Source: Deltaproteobacteria bacterium
Lineage (GTDB): Bacteria > Desulfobacterota > Binatia > UTPRO1
Assembly (NCBI GenBank): GCA_016200545.1
Contig: JACQEO010000030.1
Location: forward strand, 1 to 45,062
Length of the DNA stretch: 45,062 bases
Reading direction: 5' to 3'
Part shown: piece after piece, positions 16,574-25,472 of the stretch
Layout of the letters: the number at the start of each line of letters is the position of its first letter
How positions within the stretch are numbered: position 1 is the first letter of the stretch
The notes under the pieces: generated by a model
Seen by the model: the letters and a program-made list of their open reading frames with translations, nothing else
What the model was told of the DNA's origin: nothing
The model's database searches: none
Program-made: the position numbers and the translations under genes

Positions 16574-17395
16574 TCAGTCGAAGGTGCCGCCGTGTTTACC
16601 CGGAAACAGGACGTGCCCGAAGACGAACGAGGCCAAGACGACGGCGAAGCCGATGATGGTGACGGTCGCGAGCCGGCGGCCGCGCCATCCGGCGACGATA
16701 CGCGCCTGCAAGAGCCCGGCGTAGAGAAACCAGAGGATCAGCGAGAAGACCTCGCGCTCCTCCCACGACCAGAAATGCCCCCAGGAATACTTCCCCCACA
16801 GGGCGCCGGTCACGATGCCGAGTGTGAGCAACGGAAAGCCGCAGGCGAGCGCCCGGTAGTTGAGCTGATCGAGGGTCTCGAGCGACGGCAGGCGTCGCAT
16901 GCGTCGGCCGACGCGCTTCTCCTTCAGCTGGCGCTCGTGGAAGAGGTAGACGAGGCTCACGCAGAAGGCGAGGGCGAGGACGGCGTTGCCGAGAAAGGCG
17001 AGCGCCACGTGCACCGGCAACCAGGCGCTGCGCAAGTTCGGCGGCAGCTCGCGGACGCCGCTGTAGAAGGCGAAGGCGCCGAGCGTCACCGCGAACGCCA
17101 GCGGCGCGACGACGGCGCCGACCGCCGGCAACCGGTAGCGCAGCTCGACGGCGAGATACACGCCGACGATCAACCAGGCGAAGAGCGAGAGGGCCTCGTA
17201 ATCGGTGATCACCGCCACATGACCGGCCGCGATCGAGCGCATCACGATGGCGCCGCCGTGGCCGAGAAACGCCGCGAGCAGGAGCGACAGACCGAGGACG
17301 CGGGGAGCGGGATGGAGGACGAGAAGGTAGCGACCGAGCGCGCCCGCGGCGAGCAGATAGGCGACCAACGCGACCTTGAGCAGCAGTGGCTCCAT
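16574..17395 (-). CDS. CcsA/HemX-like cytochrome c assembly membrane protein
   Basis: A 273-residue protein with about eight transmembrane helices. It belongs to the CcsA/HemX/CcmC family of haem-handling membrane proteins. The WWD-like haem-binding segment is WGKYSWGHFWSWEEREVFSLILW, with conserved histidines in the preceding and following loops (GHGGAIVMRS, HVALAFLGNA, FGHVLFPG). It lies between the sirC-type gene (two bases upstream) and hemA (one base downstream), the position of HemX in Bacillus and of a CcsA-like gene in deltaproteobacteria. In Bacillus HemX lowers HemA levels; here either that or cytochrome c assembly is possible. No CcsB/ResB gene is in the window. Confidence 0.85.
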   Translation of the reverse strand: MEPLLLKVALVAYLLAAGALGRYLLVLHPAPRVLGLSLLLAAFLGHGGAIVMRSIAAGHVAVITDYEALSLFAWLIVGVYLAVELRYRLPAVGAVVAPLAFAVTLGAFAFYSGVRELPPNLRSAWLPVHVALAFLGNAVLALAFCVSLVYLFHERQLKEKRVGRRMRRLPSLETLDQLNYRALACGFPLLTLGIVTGALWGKYSWGHFWSWEEREVFSLILWFLYAGLLQARIVAGWRGRRLATVTIIGFAVVLASFVFGHVLFPGKHGGTFD

Positions 17396-17397
17396 CG

Positions 17398-18063
17398 TCA
17401 GTGCAGGGCGACGCCGAGCGCCCCCAGGGTCGCGCCCTCCCCGGCCGCGGCGCGCAGAATGGCGTCGACCCCGGCGGCATCACGCGCCCGCAACGCGTCG
17501 AGGAGAGGTCCGTCGACGAGACGGGCGAAGGTCCGGGCGCGCGCGTCCGGATCGGGCTCGGCGGCGCGGAGCAGCGGCCGCAGGCGCGCGAGAATCGTCG
17601 CCGCGACGCCGTACTCCGCACCGACGTGCGCTTCCAACTCCTCCCGCAAGCGCCGCGCCAAGGCCGGACTGGCGCCTCCAGTCGAGATCGCGATCACGAC
17701 CGGCTCGCGGCGTACGACCGCGGGGGCGATGAACGTGCAGAGCCGCGGCATGTCGACGACGTTCACGAGCACGCCGGCGGCCAAGGCGTCCGTCGCCACC
17801 GCCGTCTGCTCGACCTCGTCGTCGACGGCGACATAGGCGAGGACGGCGTCCGTGAGGTCGCCGCTGCGATAGGATCGCGGATGGTGGAGGATCTCATGGG
17901 TCTCGGCGAGGGCGCCGAGCGCCGTCGTCAGCAGCGGGCTCACCACGGTGACGCGCGCGTCCGCCTCGAGCAGGCTCTCGACCTTGTCCTGCGCGACGTC
18001 GCTCCCACCGACGACTACACAACGGCGTCCGCGGAGGTCGAGATACACCGGATGGTAGCGCAC
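17398..18063 (-). CDS. Precorrin-2 dehydrogenase / sirohydrochlorin ferrochelatase-like (SirC/Met8/CysG N-domain type)
   Basis: A 221-residue protein with a Rossmann NAD site (YLDLRGRRCVVVGGSDVAQDKVESLL) and the SirC landmarks SPLLT, AVDDEVEQTAV, VNVVDMPRLCTFIAPAVVRR and ISTGGASPALARRLREELE. It oxidises precorrin-2 to sirohydrochlorin and may also chelate iron, which CobA-HemD supplies further down the operon. The usual GGG xVA xRK loop is GGSDVAQDK here, a mild variation. It leads the hem operon, and the ccsA-like gene follows after two bases. Whether it chelates iron as Met8 does cannot be told from sequence. Confidence 0.9.
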   Translation of the reverse strand: MRYHPVYLDLRGRRCVVVGGSDVAQDKVESLLEADARVTVVSPLLTTALGALAETHEILHHPRSYRSGDLTDAVLAYVAVDDEVEQTAVATDALAAGVLVNVVDMPRLCTFIAPAVVRREPVVIAISTGGASPALARRLREELEAHVGAEYGVAATILARLRPLLRAAEPDPDARARTFARLVDGPLLDALRARDAAGVDAILRAAAGEGATLGALGVALH

Positions 18064-18155
18064 GAGCTCGAAGCCTATTACCGCCTTGGCGTTCGCTCAA
18101 GCACACACCGGAACGCCCCTCCGGCGGCCGTGCGGACCGACGCGGCGGGACCGCG

Positions 18156-19583
18156 TCAGCCGGTCGGGATCCTCAGCACCTGCCCGGGCTTCACGTTGCT
18201 GCTGCGCAGGCTGTTGAAGCCCTTCAGGCGCTGTACCGACACGCGATACTGGTGCGCGATGTGGGAGAGCGTCTGCCCCTTGCCGACGCGGTGGGTACGG
18301 TAGGACCCATCACGCGTCGAGCTCGCCGCACCGTCGCTCCGCCCTGCGCTGCGCATCGCACACGCGCGGGTCGCGGGAACCGCGACGACGCGCACGTCGG
18401 ACGCGACCTGCGCCAGGCGCTCGGCGAACTGCCCGGCGCCTCCGGAAGGCACTCGCAAGAGATAGCCGCGCGGGATGTTGCCGCGGCCGAGGAAAACGCC
18501 GCTGTCGACGGCCGGGTTCAACGTGGACAGCTCCGCCGGCGTGACGTTGGCGCAGCTCGCCGCCACCTTGCCGGCGAGCGCGTGCTCGAGCCGCACCTCG
18601 TCGCCGCGGAAGGGGGCGTCGAATGCGAGCGCGCCGAAGAATTGCTCGTACGCGCCCTCGACGGTACGGGCGGCGACGAACTCGGCGTAGAAGTTGCGCG
18701 ACGCGAAGCCGAAGAGCGACCCGTGGTAGCGGCGCACGATCGTCCCGATGTCCGTCGTGCCGGTATCGGCCACGGCGCGCGCGACCCCCGCCCGCCCGTG
18801 GTTGTAGGCGGTGATGGCGAGCGGCCAGCTGCCGAGCGTCTCGAAGTTCTCGCGCAGATGGTGCGCAGCGCCGCGCGTCGCGCGCAACGGATCACGGCGC
18901 TCGTCGAGCACGCCGCCGATCTGAAGATAACTGCGGCCGGTCGAGGGCATGAACTGCCAGATGCCGGCGGCCCCCACCTTGGAGTACGCTTCGATGTTGA
19001 AGCACGACTCGACCAGCGGCAAGCGCGTCAGCTCGACGGGAACGCCTTCGGTGCGGAAGATTTCCTCCATCTCCGGAAGGTAGCGGCGCGAGATCCGCAC
19101 GCCCTCGGCGAAGCGCTCGCGAAGACCGCGCTGCGCGCGGATGCGGCTCGAGTCGGCGGCCGCGGCGAACTTGCCGGGGCTCTGGTCCCTGGCGAACAGG
19201 TCCCAGATGCGTCGCTCCTCCTCGCTCAGGCCGCCGTCGTTGCCGGCGCGGGCGTCGAGGCCGATGAGCAGTGTCCGGATGCGTTCCTTCTCGTTCGCCG
19301 TGCCGGCGCGCTCGCTCTGCTCGAGGGTGATGGCGCTCTCGCCCCCGAAGGCGAGATCACGATAATCGAGGACCGAATACACCCGGTCGAGGTGCTCGCT
19401 GTCGTGGACGAGGATCTGATGCTCGGAATAGCGACCGAAGACGTTCTTCCAAAAGTTGATCGCGGGCCGCAGTGACGATGGGACCGGAAAGTCCGACGCG
19501 CCGGCGTGCGCGCGCACCGCGTGGAAGAGCCCGAAGCTCATGGCGAGGGCAGCGGCGATGACGGTTCGACGACGGGCACACAC
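18156..19583 (-). CDS. MltD-like lytic transglycosylase with LysM
   Basis: A 475-residue exported murein hydrolase. The signal peptide (RRRTVIAAALAMSFGLFHAVRAHA) is at the start. The SLT domain has the catalytic Glu in PVELTRLPLVESCFN, followed by YSKVGAAGIWQFMPSTGR and ITAYNHGRAG. A weak LysM-like repeat precedes a clear C-terminal LysM (YRTHRVGKGQTLSHIAHQYR...VKPGQVLRIPTG), as in MltD. I chose the GTG at 19583 because an AGGAGG lies eight bases before it; the frame opens further upstream without signals. It is the first gene of the minus block and sits 92 bases before the sirC-type gene, so shared transcription is possible. Confidence 0.9.
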   Translation of the reverse strand: MCARRRTVIAAALAMSFGLFHAVRAHAGASDFPVPSSLRPAINFWKNVFGRYSEHQILVHDSEHLDRVYSVLDYRDLAFGGESAITLEQSERAGTANEKERIRTLLIGLDARAGNDGGLSEEERRIWDLFARDQSPGKFAAAADSSRIRAQRGLRERFAEGVRISRRYLPEMEEIFRTEGVPVELTRLPLVESCFNIEAYSKVGAAGIWQFMPSTGRSYLQIGGVLDERRDPLRATRGAAHHLRENFETLGSWPLAITAYNHGRAGVARAVADTGTTDIGTIVRRYHGSLFGFASRNFYAEFVAARTVEGAYEQFFGALAFDAPFRGDEVRLEHALAGKVAASCANVTPAELSTLNPAVDSGVFLGRGNIPRGYLLRVPSGGAGQFAERLAQVASDVRVVAVPATRACAMRSAGRSDGAASSTRDGSYRTHRVGKGQTLSHIAHQYRVSVQRLKGFNSLRSSNVKPGQVLRIPTG

Positions 19584-19644
19584 GCGATGGACCTCCTCTT
19601 CCCTTCCCCTCAACCAGCCGCATGCTAATGCAGCCATCGAAAAC

Positions 19645-21222
19645 GTGTCAATTCTGATTCCGGCGCGAGCGCCGCAAACCGACGGCTCGCCGCGGCGCGC
19701 GGCGCGCTGTCGCCTCGCCCTCGGCGTGATGCTGTGTGTCCTCTCATGCCGTGGCGCGGCCCCGCCGGTTCCCCCCGGGACCCTCGTCGTCGCCCTCGAG
19801 AGCGCGCCCGCGATTCTCGATCCTCGCTATACCACCGACGCCAACTCTTCGCTCGTGAGCGCGCTCGTGACACGCGGCCTGACGCGTGTGAACGAGCGCG
19901 CCGAAGCGGGTCCGGATCTCGCGGAGGCCTGGCAGCAGCCCGCGCCGCTCGAGTACCGCTTCACGCTGCGCGCCGACGCGACGTTTGCCGACGGGACGCC
20001 GCTCACGGCCACGGACGTCGTCGCCACCTATCGTTCCGTGCTCGATCCCGCGCTGCGCTCGCCGAAGCGCGAAGCCCTGGCGGCGGTCGCCGACGTCGTC
20101 GCCGCCGACCCGCGCACCGTAGTCGTACGCCTGCACGCGACGACGGCAGCGTTTCTCGAGACCGCGAACCTCGGCATCCTTCCCGCCGCCCTCGCCCACC
20201 ATGGGCCGCTCCCGCGGGAAGAGGTCGTCGGCGCCGGACCGTTCCGGGTCGTGGGCACCTTGCCGGACGGCGGCGTCGAGCTGGCCGCCGCGGCGGCATC
20301 TATGGATGGAACGCCCGCCCTCCCGCGGGTGCGTTTTCGCGTCATTCCCGACGGCACGGTGCGGGCGCTCGAGCTCGCGAGCGGCAGCGTGCACCTGGTG
20401 CAAAACGCCCTCGAGCCGGACCTGCTGCCCTGGCTGGCACGACGTCCCGACCTCGAGCTGGTGATCTCACCGGGGACGACGTTCCAGTACCTCGGCATGA
20501 ACTTCCGCGACCCGCGCCTCGCCGACCGGCGGGTGCGCCAGGCCCTCGCCTATGCGCTCGATCGCGAGGCGATGGTCCATCGGCTTTTGCGCGACACCGC
20601 GCGTCCCGCGACCGGGCTCCTGCCGCCGTCGCATTGGGCGTACGCCGGCGACGTCGCCGCGTATCCCCACGATCGCACGCGCGCCACGGCGCTCCTCGCC
20701 GAGAGCGGCCTCGGGCCGGACGCGCGCGCGGCGGCGCGGCGCTTCTCGTACAAGACGTCGACGGTCGAGCTGCGGCGGCGCATCGCCGAGGTTTTCCAAG
20801 ACGAGCTCGGCATGATCGGTCTTTCCGTCGACGTGCGCAGCTACGAGTGGGCGACGTTCTATGCCGACGTCCGCCGCGGCGACTTCCAGCTCTACGCGCT
20901 CGCCTGGGTCGGCGTCGCCGATCCCGACGTCTACTACCGGATCTTCCACTCGAGCATGCGGCCGCCTCAGGGCAACAATCGCGGCGCGTACGCGAACGCG
21001 ACCATGGACGCGCTGCTCGAGGCGGCGCGTGCGACCCTCGACCGCGAGGAGCGGCGCCGACTCTACGCCGAGGTGCAGCGGCTCGCCGCCGACGACTTGC
21101 CGGTCATTCCGCTGTGGTGGGCGGACAACGTCGTCGTGAAGAGTCGTCGGCTCACGGGATTCGTCCCGGCGCCGGACGGCGACCTGCGATCGCTCGCGAC
21201 GGCGCGCCTCGAAGAGCGGTAG
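19645..21222 (+). CDS. Peptide/oligopeptide ABC transporter substrate-binding lipoprotein (SBP family 5)
   Basis: A 525-residue extracytoplasmic solute-binding protein of the DppA/OppA class. The lipobox is LCVLSC (Cys35), followed by a short linker and the SBP_bac_5 domain (GTLVVALESAPAILDPRYTTDANSS, LAEAWQQPAPLEYRFTLRADATFADGTPLTATDVVATY, TTFQYLGMNFRDPRLADRRVRQALAYALDREAMV). I place the start at the GTG at 19645, the nearest in-frame start ahead of the signal peptide. The transglycosylase gene diverges 61 bases away. Two permease genes follow. The substrate is unknown; peptides or related polar solutes are typical. Confidence 0.9.
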   Translation: MSILIPARAPQTDGSPRRAARCRLALGVMLCVLSCRGAAPPVPPGTLVVALESAPAILDPRYTTDANSSLVSALVTRGLTRVNERAEAGPDLAEAWQQPAPLEYRFTLRADATFADGTPLTATDVVATYRSVLDPALRSPKREALAAVADVVAADPRTVVVRLHATTAAFLETANLGILPAALAHHGPLPREEVVGAGPFRVVGTLPDGGVELAAAAASMDGTPALPRVRFRVIPDGTVRALELASGSVHLVQNALEPDLLPWLARRPDLELVISPGTTFQYLGMNFRDPRLADRRVRQALAYALDREAMVHRLLRDTARPATGLLPPSHWAYAGDVAAYPHDRTRATALLAESGLGPDARAAARRFSYKTSTVELRRRIAEVFQDELGMIGLSVDVRSYEWATFYADVRRGDFQLYALAWVGVADPDVYYRIFHSSMRPPQGNNRGAYANATMDALLEAARATLDREERRRLYAEVQRLAADDLPVIPLWWADNVVVKSRRLTGFVPAPDGDLRSLATARLEER

Positions 21223-21299
21223 CCGGGTGACGCGCATCCCGGCGTGCCGGCGGTTTGACTGCGCGCGATGCATCGCCTAACTGCTGCGCTGAGCACCTC

Positions 21300-22235
21300 G
21301 TGACGCGCCTCGCGCTCCGTCGGGTCTTTCTCGCCCTGCCGACCATCGTCGCCGCCGCGACGCTCGTCTTCCTCTTGGTCCACGTCGTGCCCGGCGATCC
21401 GGTGGACGTCATGCTCGGCGAATCCGCGGCGCCCGCCGACCGCGAGGCCTTGCGACACGCGCTCGGGCTCGACCGCCCGTTGCTGACGCAATACGGCGCC
21501 TTCTTGACCGGGCTCGCGACCGGCGACCTCGGCCGCTCGTTGGTGAGCGGCGAGCCGGTGGCACGTCTCGTCGCCGAGCGCGTGCCGGCGACGCTCGAGC
21601 TGACGCTCGGCGCGCTCGTGGTCGCGATCGTCATCGCGCTGCCGCTCGGCGTCCTCGCCGCCGCGCGGCCCGGCACGTGGATCGACCGCGCCGCGGTGGC
21701 CTTCGCGCTCCTCGGCGCCGCGATGCCGAGCTTCTGGCTCGGACCCCTCTTGATCATCGGCTTCGCGATCGAGCTCCACGTCCTTCCCGTCTCCGGTCGC
21801 GGCGGCCTCGCGCACCTCGTGCTCCCGGCGTGCACGCTCGGCCTCGGGATGTCGGCGATCCTGACCCGCATGACGCGCGCCAGTGTGCTCGAGTGCGTCG
21901 GCGAGGACTACGTCCGAACGGCGCGCGCCAAGGGCGTCGGACGGGTCGGTGTGTTGGCGCGTCACGCGCTCGCGAACGCGCTCGCACCGGTGGTGACGAT
22001 CCTCGGCCTGCAGTTCGGCGCATTGCTCGCCGGCACCGTCATCACCGAGACGATCTTCGCCTGGCCGGGTGTCGGCCGGCTCACCGTCGAGGGCATCCAG
22101 GCGCGCGACTATCCCGTGCTGCAAGGGTGTATCCTAGTAATCGCCGCCGGCTTCGTGCTCGCGAGCACGCTCGCCGACGTCGTGAACGCCGCGCTCGACC
22201 CGCGCACACGCCCGGGCGCGCCCGAGGTGCGATGA
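21300..22235 (+). CDS. ABC transporter permease, DppB/OppB type
   Basis: An inner-membrane permease of 311 residues with six predicted helices. It has the usual N-terminal LVHVVPGDPVDVMLGE, the GLDRPLLTQYG and GRSLVSGEPV periplasmic loop and the cytoplasmic EAA loop in DYVRTARAKGVGRVGVLARHALANALAPVVTILGLQFG. I chose the GTG at 21300 (VTRLALRRVFLALP) as a conventional DppB start; the frame is open from 21255 but without signals. It starts 77 bases after the binding-protein gene and overlaps the DppC-type gene by four bases (ATGA). Confidence 0.9.
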   Translation: MTRLALRRVFLALPTIVAAATLVFLLVHVVPGDPVDVMLGESAAPADREALRHALGLDRPLLTQYGAFLTGLATGDLGRSLVSGEPVARLVAERVPATLELTLGALVVAIVIALPLGVLAAARPGTWIDRAAVAFALLGAAMPSFWLGPLLIIGFAIELHVLPVSGRGGLAHLVLPACTLGLGMSAILTRMTRASVLECVGEDYVRTARAKGVGRVGVLARHALANALAPVVTILGLQFGALLAGTVITETIFAWPGVGRLTVEGIQARDYPVLQGCILVIAAGFVLASTLADVVNAALDPRTRPGAPEVR

Positions 22236-23056
22236 CACCCGCGTCGCGCCGTGTCGGCGCCGCCGCGGCGCTTCTCCTGGCACTCGTGCTCGCCGCCGTC
22301 GCGGCGCCGTGGATCGCCCCCGAGGATCCGACGCGTCAAGATCTCGCCGCGACCCTCGCCCCACCGTCGCGCGGCCACCTCCTCGGACAGGACAAGCTCG
22401 GCCGCGACATCCTCTCGCGCGTACTGCATGGCGGGCGCGTCTCGCTCATCGTCGGCCTGGCGACGGTCGCGAGCTCGCTCGTCGTCGGCGGCGCCGTCGG
22501 TGCCGTCGCCGGCTACGCGGGCGGCTGGCTCGACGATCTCTTGATGCGCGTCGTCGACGTCCTGCTCGCGTTTCCCGGCCTCCTGCTCGCGATCGCGCTC
22601 ACCGCGGTCCTCGGGGCGAGTGTGCAGAACGTCGTCCTCGCGCTCTGCCTGATCGGCTGGACGGGCTACGCGCGCCTGACGCGCGGCGAAGTGCACCGCC
22701 TGCGCAGCCGCGAGTTCGTGGAGGCGGCGCGCGCCCTCGGCGCGCCCGATCGCCGCATCCTCTGGCGTCACGTGGTGCCGCTGCTCACGGCGCCGCTCTT
22801 GGTGCAGGCGACCTTCGGCATGGCGGGTGCGATCGTCGCCGAGGCGTCGCTCAGCTTTCTCGGTCTCGGCGCGCAACCGCCGACCGCTTCATGGGGCGCG
22901 ATGCTGAACGACGGCCGCGCCTTTCTCCTCGTCGCACCCCACCTCACGATCTTTCCGGGCCTCGCCATCACGCTGGCGGTCCTGGCGCTCAACTTCCTCG
23001 GTGACGGCCTGCGCGATCTCCTCGACGTCCGTCCCGCCACCGATCTCTGGCGTTGA
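22232..23056 (+). CDS. ABC transporter permease, DppC/OppC type
   Basis: Second inner-membrane subunit, 274 residues. It has an N-terminal helix followed by APEDPTRQDL, then GHLLGQDKLGRDILSRVLHGGRVSL and the EAA loop EFVEAARALGAPDRRILWRHVVPLL, ending with SLSFLGLGAQPPTASWG. The ATG overlaps the preceding stop (ATGA). The final 168 bases are also read antisense by the tail of the histidine kinase gene. No DppD or DppF ATPase gene follows in the window, so the transporter must use ATPases from elsewhere. Confidence 0.95.
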   Translation: MTPASRRVGAAAALLLALVLAAVAAPWIAPEDPTRQDLAATLAPPSRGHLLGQDKLGRDILSRVLHGGRVSLIVGLATVASSLVVGGAVGAVAGYAGGWLDDLLMRVVDVLLAFPGLLLAIALTAVLGASVQNVVLALCLIGWTGYARLTRGEVHRLRSREFVEAARALGAPDRRILWRHVVPLLTAPLLVQATFGMAGAIVAEASLSFLGLGAQPPTASWGAMLNDGRAFLLVAPHLTIFPGLAITLAVLALNFLGDGLRDLLDVRPATDLWR

Positions 23057-24460
23057 GCGCGGGAGGGGAAGCGTCATGACGAGCTCCGTGCCGCCACCCG
23101 CGGGCGTACGCGCCTCGAGACGGCCACCGTGACGGGCGACGATCGCCTGTGAGATGGCGAGCCCGAGGCCGCTGCCCTGCCCGACGTCCTTGGTGGTGAA
23201 AAACGGCTCGAACACGTGCGGCAGGTCGGCGGCGGCGATGCCTGCACCGTCGTCGCGTATGGTTACCGTCACCGCGTCGCCGTCGCCACCCAGGGTGACC
23301 GCGAGCGTGCCGCCGGGGCGGAGCGCGTCGGCGGCGTTCAAGAGGAGGTTCATGAACACTTGGTTCAGCTCGAGGGGATCGCAGGCGACGTCACGCACGT
23401 CGTCGTAGCGCGCGTCGACGCGCACACGATCCGGCAGGCGATGGCGCACGAGCGCGAGCGTGCTTTCGAGCCCGGGACGGAGCGGCGCGAGCCTGAGCTC
23501 CCCACCCTCGGGACGCCGTCCGAAGCTCCGCAGCTTGACGAGCAGCGTGACGGCGCGCTCGGTCGCCTCTCGACAGTTGGCGAGCAGCAGCGGCGCCTCG
23601 CGGCGCCACTCGTCCGCGGCCTCGCCGGTACGTCCAGCGGCGGCGTCATACGCCACGGCGATCTCTTCATACGCCGCGAGCGTCTCCTGCAACGGCTCGA
23701 GGTTGCCGGTGAGGACGGTGAGCGGGTTGCCGAGTTCGTGTGCGACGCCCGCCACCAGGACGCCGAAGGCGCGCATCTTCTCCGCGGCCACGAGCCGGGC
23801 CTCGGCGCGCTCCAGACGCATGTACGCCTCCTGCAGCTCGCGATGGGCGCGCGCGAGCCGGCGCATCGAGCGCGCGAGCCGGCCGTGCGCCCCCGCGAGC
23901 TCGCGCTCGGTGCGCGCGAGCCGGCGGGTGAGGTGCCCGCCGATGAACCCGAGAAAGACGAGCGTGAGGGTGAGCGAGAACAACCATACGAGGCCGGAAC
24001 CCTCGCCGGCGGGCGGCGGCACCGGCAACGCACCGGAGCGCAGCACCGTCGCCGCGAGGAGCGCGAGCCCGAGACCGCCGGCGAGCGCGGCCATGCGCAC
24101 GCCGAGAACGAGCGCCGCAGTCACGACCTGGACGGCGTAGAGGAAGAGAAAAGGGCTGCGCGCACCGCCGCTCACCCACACCACTACGGTGATGAGCACG
24201 GCATCGCCCACCCCCGTCCAGAGGATCATCGCGCCGACGCGGCGCCAGCGCCGTACGCAGACGGCCGCGGCGGCGTTCATGACGACGCCGGCGAACGCAG
24301 CGGCGAGCACGGGCACGAACGAGGACAGGAGCCCCGCCGCGTGCGCCGCAAGCGCGACAGCGAGAAAGAGCGCGATTACTAGCGCCCGGATCCGCACCGC
24401 CCAGCGCAGGCGCTCGCGGCTGACGCGACGTCGCAGTCGGCGCCAGGTGCCGCCGCCCAT
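22889..24460 (-). CDS. Sensor histidine kinase with multi-pass N-terminus
   Basis: A 523-residue membrane histidine kinase. About six transmembrane helices (residues 20-190) form the sensor, with the SGGARSPFLFLYAVQVVTAALVLG segment reminiscent of PilS/RegB-type sensors. A coiled-coil linker follows, then HisKA with GVAHELGNPLTVLTGNL (phosphoacceptor His) and HATPase with NQVFMNLLLNAADAL, RDDGAGI and FFTTKDVGQGSGLGL. I chose the ATG at 24460; the GTG at 24490 is an alternative, and neither has a strong ribosome site. The kinase ends naturally near MTLPLP, but the frame runs on for 56 residues antisense to the DppC-type gene. No response regulator is adjacent. It is divergent from mlaF. Confidence 0.85.
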   Translation of the reverse strand: MGGGTWRRLRRRVSRERLRWAVRIRALVIALFLAVALAAHAAGLLSSFVPVLAAAFAGVVMNAAAAVCVRRWRRVGAMILWTGVGDAVLITVVVWVSGGARSPFLFLYAVQVVTAALVLGVRMAALAGGLGLALLAATVLRSGALPVPPPAGEGSGLVWLFSLTLTLVFLGFIGGHLTRRLARTERELAGAHGRLARSMRRLARAHRELQEAYMRLERAEARLVAAEKMRAFGVLVAGVAHELGNPLTVLTGNLEPLQETLAAYEEIAVAYDAAAGRTGEAADEWRREAPLLLANCREATERAVTLLVKLRSFGRRPEGGELRLAPLRPGLESTLALVRHRLPDRVRVDARYDDVRDVACDPLELNQVFMNLLLNAADALRPGGTLAVTLGGDGDAVTVTIRDDGAGIAAADLPHVFEPFFTTKDVGQGSGLGLAISQAIVARHGGRLEARTPAGGGTELVMTLPLPRSTPEIGGGTDVEEIAQAVTEEVERQDRQRDGEARKDREVGCDEEKGAAVVQHRAP

Positions 24461-24651
24461 CCAAGGTCGCAGGCGCGCGCGCGTCTCCACGCGCTCGTGG
24501 TAGCGGCGGCGTCGATTGCGCACCACCGCACGGCGGGGGTACTCGGAGCCGCCATCCGACGACCATCGGCCGGCGCGACGCTTTGCTCCACAAACCCGGC
24601 ATGCTGTTATACAGGTATCCGTCAGCATTTCAGCGGGGGGCTTTCGAAACC
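24461..24651. other. Divergent regulatory gap between the histidine kinase and mlaF
   Basis: About 190 bases separate the two starts. On the plus strand, a TATACA element (near 24609) lies about 43 bases upstream of the mlaF ATG, with a weak TTGCTC some 20 bases before it, and GCGGGGGG forms a ribosome site. No clear operator or riboswitch is visible. This is where the kinase and the Mla operon would both be controlled. Confidence 0.35.
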
Positions 24652-25470
24652 ATGACGACGGAACCCACATCCGGCGCCGCCGGCGCCGATGTTCACGTCG
24701 CACTGGCGGACGTCCGCATGGCCTTCGGCGACCGTGAAGTCTTCCGCGGTCTCTCGTGCGCCTTTCCGGCGGGCAAGGTGTCGGTCATCCTCGGGGGCAG
24801 CGGCTCGGGCAAGAGCACGGTGCTGCGTCTGATCGGCGGCCTCGTCCGGCCGCAGTCGGGACACATCTTCGTCGCCGGCGAGGACGTGACCGTGCTCTCC
24901 GAGCGCCAGCTCTACGGCGTGCGGAAGAAGCTCGGGATGATGTTCCAGGACGGTGCGCTGCTCGACTCGCTGACGATCTTCGAGAACCTCGCGTTCCCGC
25001 TGCGGGAGCATACCACCCTCAGCGAGCACGCGATCGCGACCGCGGTCCGCCGCCGCCTCGACGCTGTCGCGCTCACCGACGTCGACGCGCTGCTGCCCAA
25101 CCAGCTCTCGGGGGGCATGCTGAAACGCGCCGCGCTGGCGCGCGCGATCATGCGCGATCCCGTGATCCTCCTATGCGACGAACCCTTTTCCGGCCTCGAT
25201 CCGATCTCGGTGAAGCGGATCGAGAGCTTGCTCGTGCGCATCAATCGCCGGCTCGCCATCACCATCATCCTCGTCTCGCATCACATCGCCTCGACGATGC
25301 GTATGGCCGATCGCGTGCTGCTGCTCTTGCCGAGCGGCGCCGTCGCCGGATCGCCGGCCGAGCTGCGCCGGAGCGCCGACGCGCAGGTCGTCGGCTTTCT
25401 CAGCGAGGAGCGCGACGGCGCCGACGACGCCCCGAATGCCGCGGCGGACGCCGCCGCGGGAAGGATCTGA
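24652..25470 (+). CDS. mlaF: Mla phospholipid transport ATPase
   Basis: Cytoplasmic ATPase of the MlaFEDB-type complex that moves phospholipids between inner and outer membrane. Walker A is GGSGSGKST, the Q-loop MMFQDGALLDSLTIFENLAFPLRE (Mla/Mce-typical), the signature LSGGMLKRAALARAI and Walker B VILLCDEPFSGLDP. The ATG at 24652 gives 272 residues and is preceded by a GGGGGG site; in-frame codons further upstream are not needed. It opens a five-gene operon. The C-terminal tail (about 20 residues) is Ala/Asp-rich and not conserved. Confidence 0.95.
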   Translation: MTTEPTSGAAGADVHVALADVRMAFGDREVFRGLSCAFPAGKVSVILGGSGSGKSTVLRLIGGLVRPQSGHIFVAGEDVTVLSERQLYGVRKKLGMMFQDGALLDSLTIFENLAFPLREHTTLSEHAIATAVRRRLDAVALTDVDALLPNQLSGGMLKRAALARAIMRDPVILLCDEPFSGLDPISVKRIESLLVRINRRLAITIILVSHHIASTMRMADRVLLLLPSGAVAGSPAELRRSADAQVVGFLSEERDGADDAPNAAADAAAGRI

Positions 25471-25472
25471 GG

